Below are positions 9,501 to 15,353 of a stretch of 40,302 bases of DNA, in pieces. Each line of letters opens with the position of its first letter. The first letter of the stretch is position 1. This DNA comes from JBMTVN01 sp046047235 (GTDB lineage: Bacteria > Verrucomicrobiota > Verrucomicrobiia > Limisphaerales > JAHDYP01): the NCBI GenBank assembly GCA_046047235.1, contig JBJOII010000052.1:1-40302 (forward strand), read 5' to 3'. A program made the translations under genes and the position numbers. Below the pieces are notes generated by a model. It saw nothing but the letters and a program-made list of their open reading frames with translations, did not search any database and was not told the DNA's origin.

Positions 9501-9639
9501 TTTCGTGTTGTTCCGTGACGATCCGGGTGATGCGGGCTTCGGCTTGGGCGAGGACGTTTTGGGTGGAGGCGAGCGGGAGCAGGAGGCAGGCTGCGATCCA
9601 GAGCGGGATTAAACTGGGCCAAAGGCGGTCGGTTTTCAT
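6508..9639 (-). CDS. Secreted beta-propeller protein (LVIVD-type repeats)
   Basis: The 1043-residue product has a clear signal peptide (PLWIAACLLLPLASTQNVLAQA) and many repeats of the form V-D-(I/V)-S-(D/N)-P. Examples are LQVIDVSDPDSPILTG, VFDISNPSGQIAEIG, LWVVDISNPNQPTITG and SLFDVSNPANPTLTQ. This matches the LVIVD-repeat family and the secreted C-terminal beta-propeller family, in which the blades form an extracellular or periplasmic scaffold of unknown ligand. No enzyme motif is visible. The open frame extends upstream to 10197, but the first residues there antisense the cytochrome gene, so I chose the ATG at 9639 that opens the signal peptide. It is divergent from the porin-cytochrome pair. 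Confidence 0.85.
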   Translation of the reverse strand: MKTDRLWPSLIPLWIAACLLLPLASTQNVLAQAEARITRIVTEQHEILVTVSVPEGLRKITLESRQFHDAGAWQPRAVARINGNPAEITFRIPISKHLELLRVRADATEPLPEIFYEGLSQFNPEPGAGYDLRYLDGPVAATPGEDANSTEDRQVEESDIWKLKNNTLYVFNQYRGLQVIDVSDPDSPILTGTLNLPTQGEEMYLLQNSYTVLLSTDPCYWGPEGNQSSVIIANVTQPNPTLAATLPVTGSIRESRLVGSILYLATESFQSLPDNSWQWGITVYSINLDNPASPTIAHEQRFTGNGLVIQATPSFLFVAAQNPQNYPTSTLRVFDISNPSGQIAEIGSVTTFGSINDKFKIHWYNDTLRIVSAAWETTSNTWLNRLETFHLPSPSQPQTNTLKKLGQLDLGRGERLFATRFDQNLAYIVTYFVVDPLWVVDISNPNQPTITGELHVPGWSTYIHPLGSHLLAMGIDDTDGRRAAVSLFDVSNPANPTLTQRVSLGDGYSWSEANATEKAFTVLPDDNLILVPYTGENNGTYASRVQLIDFNLNPGQLELRGEILHRFGARRTTIHQNRILSVSNLELLSVDISNRDLPSITSTLTLAWSTDDVFPHNDQLIQITRGNEWLGPSSIQVSTTTDPDTPLASIQLPTDWPILGTDVHDNLLAILQGIQGTPDIQAPDSPHNLRLSLYSLNQPDNPITLVSTLETTVAPLGWGGNFQFLFLQPNLLVLAGGGNYGYYYPFWDTPLGAPEIMPRYYWGGSTPGGNRFIAINLATPESPQLLSDLTVEIPNAYAFTPAFPQQNLVYLSHARTLPPEDITVIDPTTGEPRKDTAPDWFTATRHELDVIDYSDPTHPELRQPIPLPGRLESVGHQGSVLYTQGTHWEPTADWSYNGSEYIDALAYDGVEVFQIASLPLPTTWPRPVKIQNDTIYLGQTAESGSGSLDVLQLTPEKQFATLNSLPLKQIPYSFESVDNLLIGNAYSSIQVIHLPTPTTPTHLGTFEPSLCYGIDASKAQGSLTDGLWFPLGLHGTWHIPLTP

Positions 9640-9656
9640 GGCGGTGACTGATACGC

Positions 9657-9674
9657 GGCCACCCGAGGGTGGCC
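9657..9674. other. 8-bp perfect inverted repeat in the leader of the beta-propeller gene
   Basis: GGCCACCC (9657-9664) and GGGTGGCC (9667-9674) are perfect inverse complements with a two-base GA spacer. It sits 18 bases upstream of the ATG on the - strand, where it could fold in the mRNA leader or be bound as DNA. Confidence 0.5.
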
Positions 9675-9964
9675 ACGACTTTAAGGGTAACGGTAATCTC
9701 CTCCTGAGGGGGCGGGGTGTCAACTGTCGGGAGAGAGGAGAGGGGAGAGAGTGAGGGGACACGGACTGGCGGTTGGCGGTTGGTTCCTGACTCCTGACTC
9801 CTGACTCCCGGTCTTTGACCTCTGGCCTTTGGCTTGGGGTCATTTTTTGGTTAAGGATCGAGCAAAAATCGTACAGCCCTTGGGGAGGTTTTTCGGGTTT
9901 GGTAGGGGCACCGCGAATAGTCAAGGCGGCTATGGTTGGACCCGAAGACTTTAGGAAAATGTCC
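9675..9964. other. Divergent intergenic region upstream of the cytochrome gene
   Basis: This stretch has no gene. It contains a GA-rich tract (about 9730-9757), a GGACACGGACTGGC-type block also seen near 37368, and three TCCTGAC heptamers (9785-9805), which are GGAGTCA repeats on the - strand. A CTGACTCCC...TGACCTCTGG block here resembles one at 29019-29042. An AT-richer segment (9841-9875) is the likeliest place for a promoter of the cytochrome gene, but I could not identify convincing -35/-10 boxes. Confidence 0.5.
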
Positions 9965-10786
9965 ATGAGCGACTCAGTTTCTTCAAGAGTAAGGCCACCT
10001 GCTTCATTTCTGGCGGGTATTTTAGAGAAAAGCGGCTGGTGGAAGACCGGCGGGCTGGTGGTGGCGGCGGGATTGGTGGTGGTGTCGTGCGGGACGCTGA
10101 CGAAGACCGTGATGGCGCCTCCAGGGATACCTGGGGCTGAGTATGTGGGGAGTGCGGTTTGTGCGGATTGCCATGATGGGATTGTGGCGGGTTTCAAGGA
10201 TGCGGATCATGCGCGGTTGGTGGGGTTGGGGGATAATGCGATTGAGACGGGTTGTGAATCTTGTCATGGGCCGGGCAGTTTGCATGCGGATTCGGCGGAG
10301 CCGCGGGACATTTTGAATCCGAAGGATGACATGCGTTTGTGTTTTGAGTGTCATTTGAACACGCGCGCGGAGTTTATGGGGCCGAGTCATCATCCGTTGG
10401 GTGAGGGAGGTTTGAACTGTAGTGATTGCCACAATCCGCACAAGGGGTCGGCGCATCGGGTTGGGGGTTTGGCTTTGGTGTCGTTGAACGAGGGGTGTTT
10501 GGAGTGTCATCCGTCGCAGCGCGGGCCGCATGTATTTGAGCATGAGGCGGTGCGGGAGGGGTGCACGACGTGTCATCGGGCGCATGGTTCGGTGAATGCG
10601 AATCTGTTGACGGAGCGGAATGCGACGTTGTGTTTGAAGTGTCATTTCCAGCAGCAGAGTGCGGCTGGCCAAGTGTTTATTGGCGGGGTGAATCACAGCA
10701 GTTTTCTGACGCAAGGTGGCTGTTGGACTGCTGGTTGCCATGAGGCGGTGCATGGGTCGCAAGTGAGTTCTTCGTTACGGTATTAA
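9965..10786 (+). CDS. Multiheme c-type cytochrome lipoprotein (MtrA/DmsE-like)
   Basis: The 273-residue protein has an N-terminal membrane segment (TGGLVVAAGLVVVSCGT) with a lipobox-like VVSC, so it is probably lipidated. It then has seven CXXCH heme sites (CADCH, CESCH, CFECH, CSDCH, CLECH, CTTCH, CLKCH) and a terminal CWTAGCH, which is a CX4CH heme site. That makes eight likely hemes. The spacing and the ending HEAVHGS match the DmsE/MtrA family, which carries electrons through an outer-membrane porin. It lies 18 bases ahead of an MtrB/PioB-type barrel, forming a porin-cytochrome pair. The ATG at 9965 follows AGGA at a good distance; ATGs at 9932 and 9959 are alternatives. The direction of electron flow cannot be read from the sequence. 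Confidence 0.9.
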   Translation: MSDSVSSRVRPPASFLAGILEKSGWWKTGGLVVAAGLVVVSCGTLTKTVMAPPGIPGAEYVGSAVCADCHDGIVAGFKDADHARLVGLGDNAIETGCESCHGPGSLHADSAEPRDILNPKDDMRLCFECHLNTRAEFMGPSHHPLGEGGLNCSDCHNPHKGSAHRVGGLALVSLNEGCLECHPSQRGPHVFEHEAVREGCTTCHRAHGSVNANLLTERNATLCLKCHFQQQSAAGQVFIGGVNHSSFLTQGGCWTAGCHEAVHGSQVSSSLRY

Positions 10787-10804
10787 TTTTGACTGGAGCC
10801 AGCC

Positions 10805-12919
10805 ATGAAACTTGAACTTTTGCCTGAGCGTCGACGTGAACTTCGCCGTGCGGTGGTGTTAGCCCTGGTATCGGTGGGGGCATTGGGGGCTCTTACCGGG
10901 TTAGGGGCTGCGGACGAGGAGGTGGAGTCGGAGGAAGCGGAGGTGGAGGAGGAAGTGGATCCGTCGTCGTTGCGGAACTCCGTGGAGTTCATGTTGGGGG
11001 GGACGGTGGTGGGCGGGGATGTTGCGGCGATGCGGCAGCGGGTGGGTTTACCTGGCGGGGTGTATGGGGGGGTGAGTTCGTTGCATTATGAGGCTGATGT
11101 TGATGACGAGACGTTATTCAAGCTGGATGCCCGGGGGATTTATGGGGATGGGGATTATTCGTTGAAGTTGGATTTGAACCGGATGGATTTGGGGTATGTG
11201 CGGGTGGGTGTTCGGCAGATACGGACTTATTCTGACGGGAGTGGGGGGTGGTGGCCTTTGACGGACGTTTGGTATGACGGGTTATTTGACGACGAGCTGT
11301 CGCTGGATCGCCGGGAATATTGGTTTGAGGCGGGTTTAAGGAAGCCGGAGGTGCCGGAGATTACACTGCGTTATTCGCACATGGAGCGCGATGGGGAGAA
11401 GGCTTCGACGAGCTGGGGGGTGGCGACGGTGGCCCCTGGGGTGCGGCGTGGGGTTGTGCCGTCGTATTTGGATGTCGATGAGCGTCGGGATTTGGTGATG
11501 TTGGACGGGAAGCATTATTTGGGGGTGACGGAGTTGGGGTTAGGTTTCCGGTATGAGAATTCGAGTGTGGACAATTCGCGGAACATGCGGACGGGGCCTG
11601 GGGAGGGTGTGGGGTTGGACAATTACATTACGCAGAGGGACGGGGTAGATTCGGATTTATTCAACGTGCATGGTTCGAGCCGGACGCAGTTTAGCGAACG
11701 GTTATGGTTGACGTTGGGGTATGCGTATACGGATTTGCAGAGCGACAGTTCGGGGTATCGGGTTTACGGGACGGGGTATGATCCGGATTTGGGGGATCGG
11801 GTGGCGTCGCCGTTTACGTATGAGCGATTGAGTGGTGACGGGCAGATTCAGCAGCATGTGGCGAACGTGAACGTGTATTGGAATGCGGCGGAGAATCTGG
11901 ATGTGATTCCGTTGTTACGGTTTGAGCAGCAGAGTCGGGATGCGTTATCGGCTTATGGGGCACCGGCTGCGCCGTTTACGGCATTGGATTACGGGGCATC
12001 GAGTGACCGGGGTTTGCTGGATGTGGCCGGGGGATTGGAGATGCGTTATCGGGGCATCACGAACGTGACCTTATATGCGCGGGGGGATTGGCTGACGGGG
12101 CGGGGTGATTTGGATGAGACTTGGGAGAACGTGACGACGGGCGGGAATTTGGTGGCGCGGTCTACGGATGACGAGCGGTTTTGGCAGAAGTATTCCGTGG
12201 GTGGGGCGTGGTATGCGCACCGTCGGTTTTCATTGGGTGGCGGGTATTTTTACAAGGTTCGGGAGAACGAGTTTGATCATTCATTGGACAGCACCTCGAA
12301 CCTGCCGGTCAGCGGGAACCGGTATCCGGCGTATTTGGTGGCGCAGCAGTATGCGATGCATGATGCGAATGTGCGTGCGACGTGGCGGCCGCGGATGAAT
12401 CTAACGGTAGTGGCGCGGTATGACATTCAGCTGGGTGAGTTGAAGAGCGAGGGAGATTTGCTGGGCGAGGCGGACACGGCGGATGTGACGAGTCACATCG
12501 GGAGTTTAAGTGTGAGTTGGGTTCCGGTGTCCCGGTTGTATTTACAGGGGCGCGGCAGTTACATCACGGACCGGACGGATTCTGCGGCGACCGATTACAC
12601 TGCGGCGGTGGTGGAGGCGGAGAACGATTATTGGACGGGGACTGCGGTGGTGGGGTATGCGATTAGCGACGACGTGGATGTGGAGGGGAGTTACACGTAT
12701 TACGCGGCGGACAATTTCATGGCGGGGATGACTGCGGGGCAGCCGTATGGGACTGATCTGGAGGAGCACTGGTTGGGGGCGACGTTGACCTGGCGTTCGA
12801 GCCCGCGGGTGCGCTGGACGGCGCGGTATGGGTATGGGATGTCCGACGACAATGCATCGGGCGGGTATAACGACTACGACGTGCATTTGTTGCAGGCGTC
12901 GATGCAGTATCGGTTTTAG
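10805..12919 (+). CDS. MtrB/PioB-family outer-membrane beta-barrel
   Basis: The 704-residue product begins with a signal peptide (AVVLALVSVGALGALTGLGA) and an acidic linker (EEVESEEAEVEEEVDPSS). A long series of alternating beta strands follows and ends in the aromatic-terminated strand SMQYRF. Features such as DYSLKLDLNRMDLGYVRVG, RREYWFEAGLRKPEVPEITLRYSHMERDGEKAS and the late LGATLTWRSSPRVRWTARYGYG fit the decaheme-associated MtrB/PioB porins, which sheath an MtrA-like multiheme cytochrome across the outer membrane. A GGAG ribosome site is at 10795-10798, six bases from the ATG. No CXXC pair is present near the N-terminus, unlike Shewanella MtrB. No extracellular MtrC-type cytochrome follows, because the next gene converges. 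Confidence 0.88.
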   Translation: MKLELLPERRRELRRAVVLALVSVGALGALTGLGAADEEVESEEAEVEEEVDPSSLRNSVEFMLGGTVVGGDVAAMRQRVGLPGGVYGGVSSLHYEADVDDETLFKLDARGIYGDGDYSLKLDLNRMDLGYVRVGVRQIRTYSDGSGGWWPLTDVWYDGLFDDELSLDRREYWFEAGLRKPEVPEITLRYSHMERDGEKASTSWGVATVAPGVRRGVVPSYLDVDERRDLVMLDGKHYLGVTELGLGFRYENSSVDNSRNMRTGPGEGVGLDNYITQRDGVDSDLFNVHGSSRTQFSERLWLTLGYAYTDLQSDSSGYRVYGTGYDPDLGDRVASPFTYERLSGDGQIQQHVANVNVYWNAAENLDVIPLLRFEQQSRDALSAYGAPAAPFTALDYGASSDRGLLDVAGGLEMRYRGITNVTLYARGDWLTGRGDLDETWENVTTGGNLVARSTDDERFWQKYSVGGAWYAHRRFSLGGGYFYKVRENEFDHSLDSTSNLPVSGNRYPAYLVAQQYAMHDANVRATWRPRMNLTVVARYDIQLGELKSEGDLLGEADTADVTSHIGSLSVSWVPVSRLYLQGRGSYITDRTDSAATDYTAAVVEAENDYWTGTAVVGYAISDDVDVEGSYTYYAADNFMAGMTAGQPYGTDLEEHWLGATLTWRSSPRVRWTARYGYGMSDDNASGGYNDYDVHLLQASMQYRF

Positions 12920-12932
12920 CGGTAAGCGGTAA

Positions 12933-13063
12933 GGGCTGAGGGCTGAGGGCTGAGGGCTGTCTGTCCGCCATAGCCTTGGCGAAGGCGGAAGAGCTGAGGG
13001 TGGTGCCGCTGACGCGGCACGGGAGTTAGGAGTTAGGAGTTAGGAGCTGGGAGCTGGGAGCTG
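12933..13063 (+). repeat. Heptamer arrays and hairpin between the barrel gene and lysA
   Basis: Three exact GGGCTGA units and one variant (12933-12960) are followed by an imperfect hairpin with arms TCCGCC (12964-12969) and GGCGGA (12984-12989), then by three GGAGTTA and three GGAGCTG units (13022-13063). All are 7 nt long, and the G-rich strand is +. The hairpin may serve as a terminator between the converging genes, although no U-tract follows it. Confidence 0.85.
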
Positions 13064-13096
13064 GGGATTCAGCGCCCCTTCGGCCACATTCGTTCT

Positions 13097-14416
13097 TCAA
13101 CTGCGTTGGGCTTTGGTGTTTTTGAGTCGGGCGGGGATGCTTTCGAGTTGCCAGATATCGTCGAGGGGTTGGCGTTCGCGGACGAGGTCAGCTTGGCGGC
13201 CGTTGACGAGGACTTCGGCGGTGAGTGCCCGGCTATTGTAGTTGCAAGCCATGACGGATCCGTAGGCGCCGGCACTGAGCATGGCGAGGAACTCGCCGGG
13301 TTTGGTAGCGGGGATACGCCGTTCGCGGGCGAAGGTATCACCGGTTTCGCAGATGGGGCCGACGATATCGGCTTTGATGGAGGCGCCCTTGGATTTTCTG
13401 ACGGGGACGATTTCGTGGTAGCTTTCGTAGAAGGCGGGGCGGATGAGGTCATTCATGGCGGCGTCGACGATGACGAAGTTACGTTTGCCGGTTTTTTTGA
13501 GGTATTCGACGCGGGTGATGAGGATGCCGGCGTTACCGGAGATGAAGCGTCCGGGTTCGAGGAGGATTTTGAGTCCGAGGGGTTGGAGGAGGGGGATGAG
13601 GGCTTTGGCGTAGGATTGAGGGGTGAGGATATTTTTTGCGGTGTTGGAGCGCCACCAGGAGGGTTGGCCGCTGGCGAGGGCGGGTTGATAGACGATGCCG
13701 AGGCCTCCGCCGATGGAGAGGAATTCGATGCCGTATTTTTGCGCAAGCTTTTGGGCGAGGGGGGCGACTTTGGCGACGGCTTTGGAGAAGGGCTCGACTT
13801 CGGTGAGTTGGGAGCCGATGTGCATTTGGAGGCCGCGGAGGTGGATGTTTTTCAGGCGGGAGGCGCGCTGGTAGACGGCCTCGATTTTTTCGAAGGCGAT
13901 GCCGAATTTATTTTCGTAGGTGCCGGTGGTGATTTTGGCGTGGGTTTTGGCGTCGACGTTGGGGTTGACGCGGATAGCGACGGGGGCTTTTTTGCGCAGT
14001 TTTGCGGCGACCTTATTGATGCGTTCCAGTTCCGGTTCACTTTCGACATTGAAGGCATAGATGCCTTGGCTGATGGCGTAGGCGATTTCGCGTTCTGATT
14101 TTCCGACGCCGGCGAAGACACATTTGGCGGGGTCACCTCCGGCAGCGATGATGCGGCGGAGTTCGCCTTCGCTGACGATATCGAATCCGCAGTTTTGGTT
14201 AGCGAGGACGCGGAGGACGGCGAGGTTGGAGTTGGATTTAACGGCGAAGCAGATTTGGTGGTTGAGGGGTGCGAGGGCCTGGGTCAGGGACTGGGCGTGG
14301 TGGGTGAGGGTGGCTTGAGAATAGACGTAGAGGGGGGTGCCGAATTTTTTGGCGAGGGCTTCGACGGGGACTTGTTCGCAATAGAGCCGGTTGTCCTGGT
14401 AAGCGAAATGATGCAT
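13097..14416 (-). CDS. lysA: Diaminopimelate decarboxylase
   Basis: LysA decarboxylates meso-diaminopimelate to lysine, using PLP. The 439-residue protein shows ICFAVKSNSNLAVL with the PLP lysine at residue 60, the glycine-rich phosphate site FLSIGGGLGIVY, ILLEPGRFISGNAG, and the C-terminal PICETGDTFARER motif whose cysteine completes the active site from the neighbouring subunit. This is the normal family architecture (alanine-racemase-type barrel plus a C-terminal beta domain). It is followed by heptamer repeats and faces the outer-membrane barrel gene. The upstream neighbour on the same strand ends in a strong terminator, so lysA probably has its own promoter. Confidence 0.97.
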   Translation of the reverse strand: MHHFAYQDNRLYCEQVPVEALAKKFGTPLYVYSQATLTHHAQSLTQALAPLNHQICFAVKSNSNLAVLRVLANQNCGFDIVSEGELRRIIAAGGDPAKCVFAGVGKSEREIAYAISQGIYAFNVESEPELERINKVAAKLRKKAPVAIRVNPNVDAKTHAKITTGTYENKFGIAFEKIEAVYQRASRLKNIHLRGLQMHIGSQLTEVEPFSKAVAKVAPLAQKLAQKYGIEFLSIGGGLGIVYQPALASGQPSWWRSNTAKNILTPQSYAKALIPLLQPLGLKILLEPGRFISGNAGILITRVEYLKKTGKRNFVIVDAAMNDLIRPAFYESYHEIVPVRKSKGASIKADIVGPICETGDTFARERRIPATKPGEFLAMLSAGAYGSVMACNYNSRALTAEVLVNGRQADLVRERQPLDDIWQLESIPARLKNTKAQRS

Positions 14417-14453
14417 GGGCGGTAATGTGATTGGTGGGGGTTGGGATGCCTAG

Positions 14454-14481
14454 AAAAAACGCCAAGCGCCGGGCGCTTGGC
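14454..14481 (-). terminator. Rho-independent terminator for the LolA-like gene / lon run
   Basis: A perfect 9-bp stem, GCCAAGCGC (14461-14469) with GCGCTTGGC (14473-14481) and a 3-nt loop, is followed on the - strand by six T residues (complement of 14454-14459). It lies between the stop of the LolA-like gene and the start of lysA, so it separates the two transcripts. Confidence 0.85.
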
Positions 14482-14502
14482 GGGGAGAGGGGATGGGATG
14501 TG

Positions 14503-14558
14503 GGAGATAGGAGATAGGAGATGGGATATAGGAGATGGGAGATGGGAGATGGGAGATG
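14503..14558 (+). repeat. Eight tandem GGAGATR-type heptamers
   Basis: The units are GGAGATA, GGAGATA, GGAGATG, GGATATA and then GGAGATG four times, followed by a G-run. The later part reads as four or more G3 runs separated by four bases, a potential quadruplex on the + strand. The array lies just downstream of the LolA-like gene (- strand), between that gene and its terminator. Confidence 0.85.
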
Positions 14559-14572
14559 GGGGGCGGCTGGGG

Positions 14573-15316
14573 TTATTCTTCGCGGGATTCGTATTGGAAT
14601 TCGAGGAGGGTGAGGGAGTCTTGTTGGACGTTGCGCATTTCGAGGTTTTTGAGTTCCCAGACGCCGTTGACTTTCGTGACTCCGCCGACTTCGAATTCTT
14701 TGAGGAGGGAGCCATCGGGGGCGTAGGCTTCCGCGATGATGGGTTTACGGGTTTCGCGGTCGATCCAGGAGAGGACGCGGGTATAGCCTTTGGCGTTGGG
14801 GTTGGGGTTGGTGCTTTCGAGGATTTGGCAGGGGCGGCCTTTGCGCATTTTGATTTTGAGGTGTTCGAGGATGCGGTGTTCGGGCCAGTGGAGGTAATCG
14901 AGTCCGAGGTCAGCGAGCCAGAAGTCGGAGTGGGCGAAGGCGGTCATGGCGGCGGGGCCTTGGAGCGACTGTGTGGGTGCGTTGCTGGACTGGAGCGTAT
15001 AGACGTTGGGTTGTTGGTTTTGGTGGAGGACGGTGAGGGTTTGTTGGGGGATGCCGTCGCCGCCTGGGGTGGAGTAGATGCCGTTCCAGCCATTGGGGAG
15101 GACTTCGACCTGGTAGGAAAAAGGAATGGAGGTTCGTTGGCCCGAGGGGTGGCGCATGCGGATGAGGCCTTGGACTTGGATTTCCTCGGGTGGGGTAGCC
15201 TGGCGTAGTTCGGCGGCGAGCTGCATGCCGTCGTCCCGAGCGTCGGCGAGTGTGAGATGAGGGATGAGGAGGGCGAGCGTGAGGCTGAGGAGCGAGGCGA
15301 TGCGTTTTGCAGGCAT
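14573..15316 (-). CDS. Outer membrane lipoprotein-sorting-like protein (LolA-like fold)
   Basis: This 247-residue exported protein has the signal peptide RIASLLSLTLALLIPHLTLA. The features RKGRPCQILESTNP, RVLSWIDRETRKPIIAEAY, GSLLKEFEVGGVTKVNGVWELKNLEM and the final LTLLEFQYESR match the family annotated as outer membrane lipoprotein-sorting proteins, which share the LolA/LolB half-barrel. Such proteins bind lipid or lipoprotein acyl chains in the periplasm, but the role of this branch is not established. The ATG at 15316 was chosen over 15385 because it begins the signal peptide. It starts 37 bases after lon ends, so it is probably the last gene of the hsp20-lon run, which closes with the terminator at 14454-14481. 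Confidence 0.8.
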   Translation of the reverse strand: MPAKRIASLLSLTLALLIPHLTLADARDDGMQLAAELRQATPPEEIQVQGLIRMRHPSGQRTSIPFSYQVEVLPNGWNGIYSTPGGDGIPQQTLTVLHQNQQPNVYTLQSSNAPTQSLQGPAAMTAFAHSDFWLADLGLDYLHWPEHRILEHLKIKMRKGRPCQILESTNPNPNAKGYTRVLSWIDRETRKPIIAEAYAPDGSLLKEFEVGGVTKVNGVWELKNLEMRNVQQDSLTLLEFQYESREE

Positions 15317-15353
15317 GGGGGTTAGACGGCGGGGAGTGTGGAGGGATTCAGGT

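Noticed and set aside
9640..10197. Upstream extension of the beta-propeller open frame
   Set aside because: It crosses a hairpin, repeats and the opposite-strand cytochrome gene before reaching the signal peptide, so the later ATG at 9639 is the real start.
14441..15208. 255-codon + strand frame over a heptamer array and the LolA-like gene
   Set aside because: The start lies in tandem repeats and the rest antisenses the LolA-like gene.
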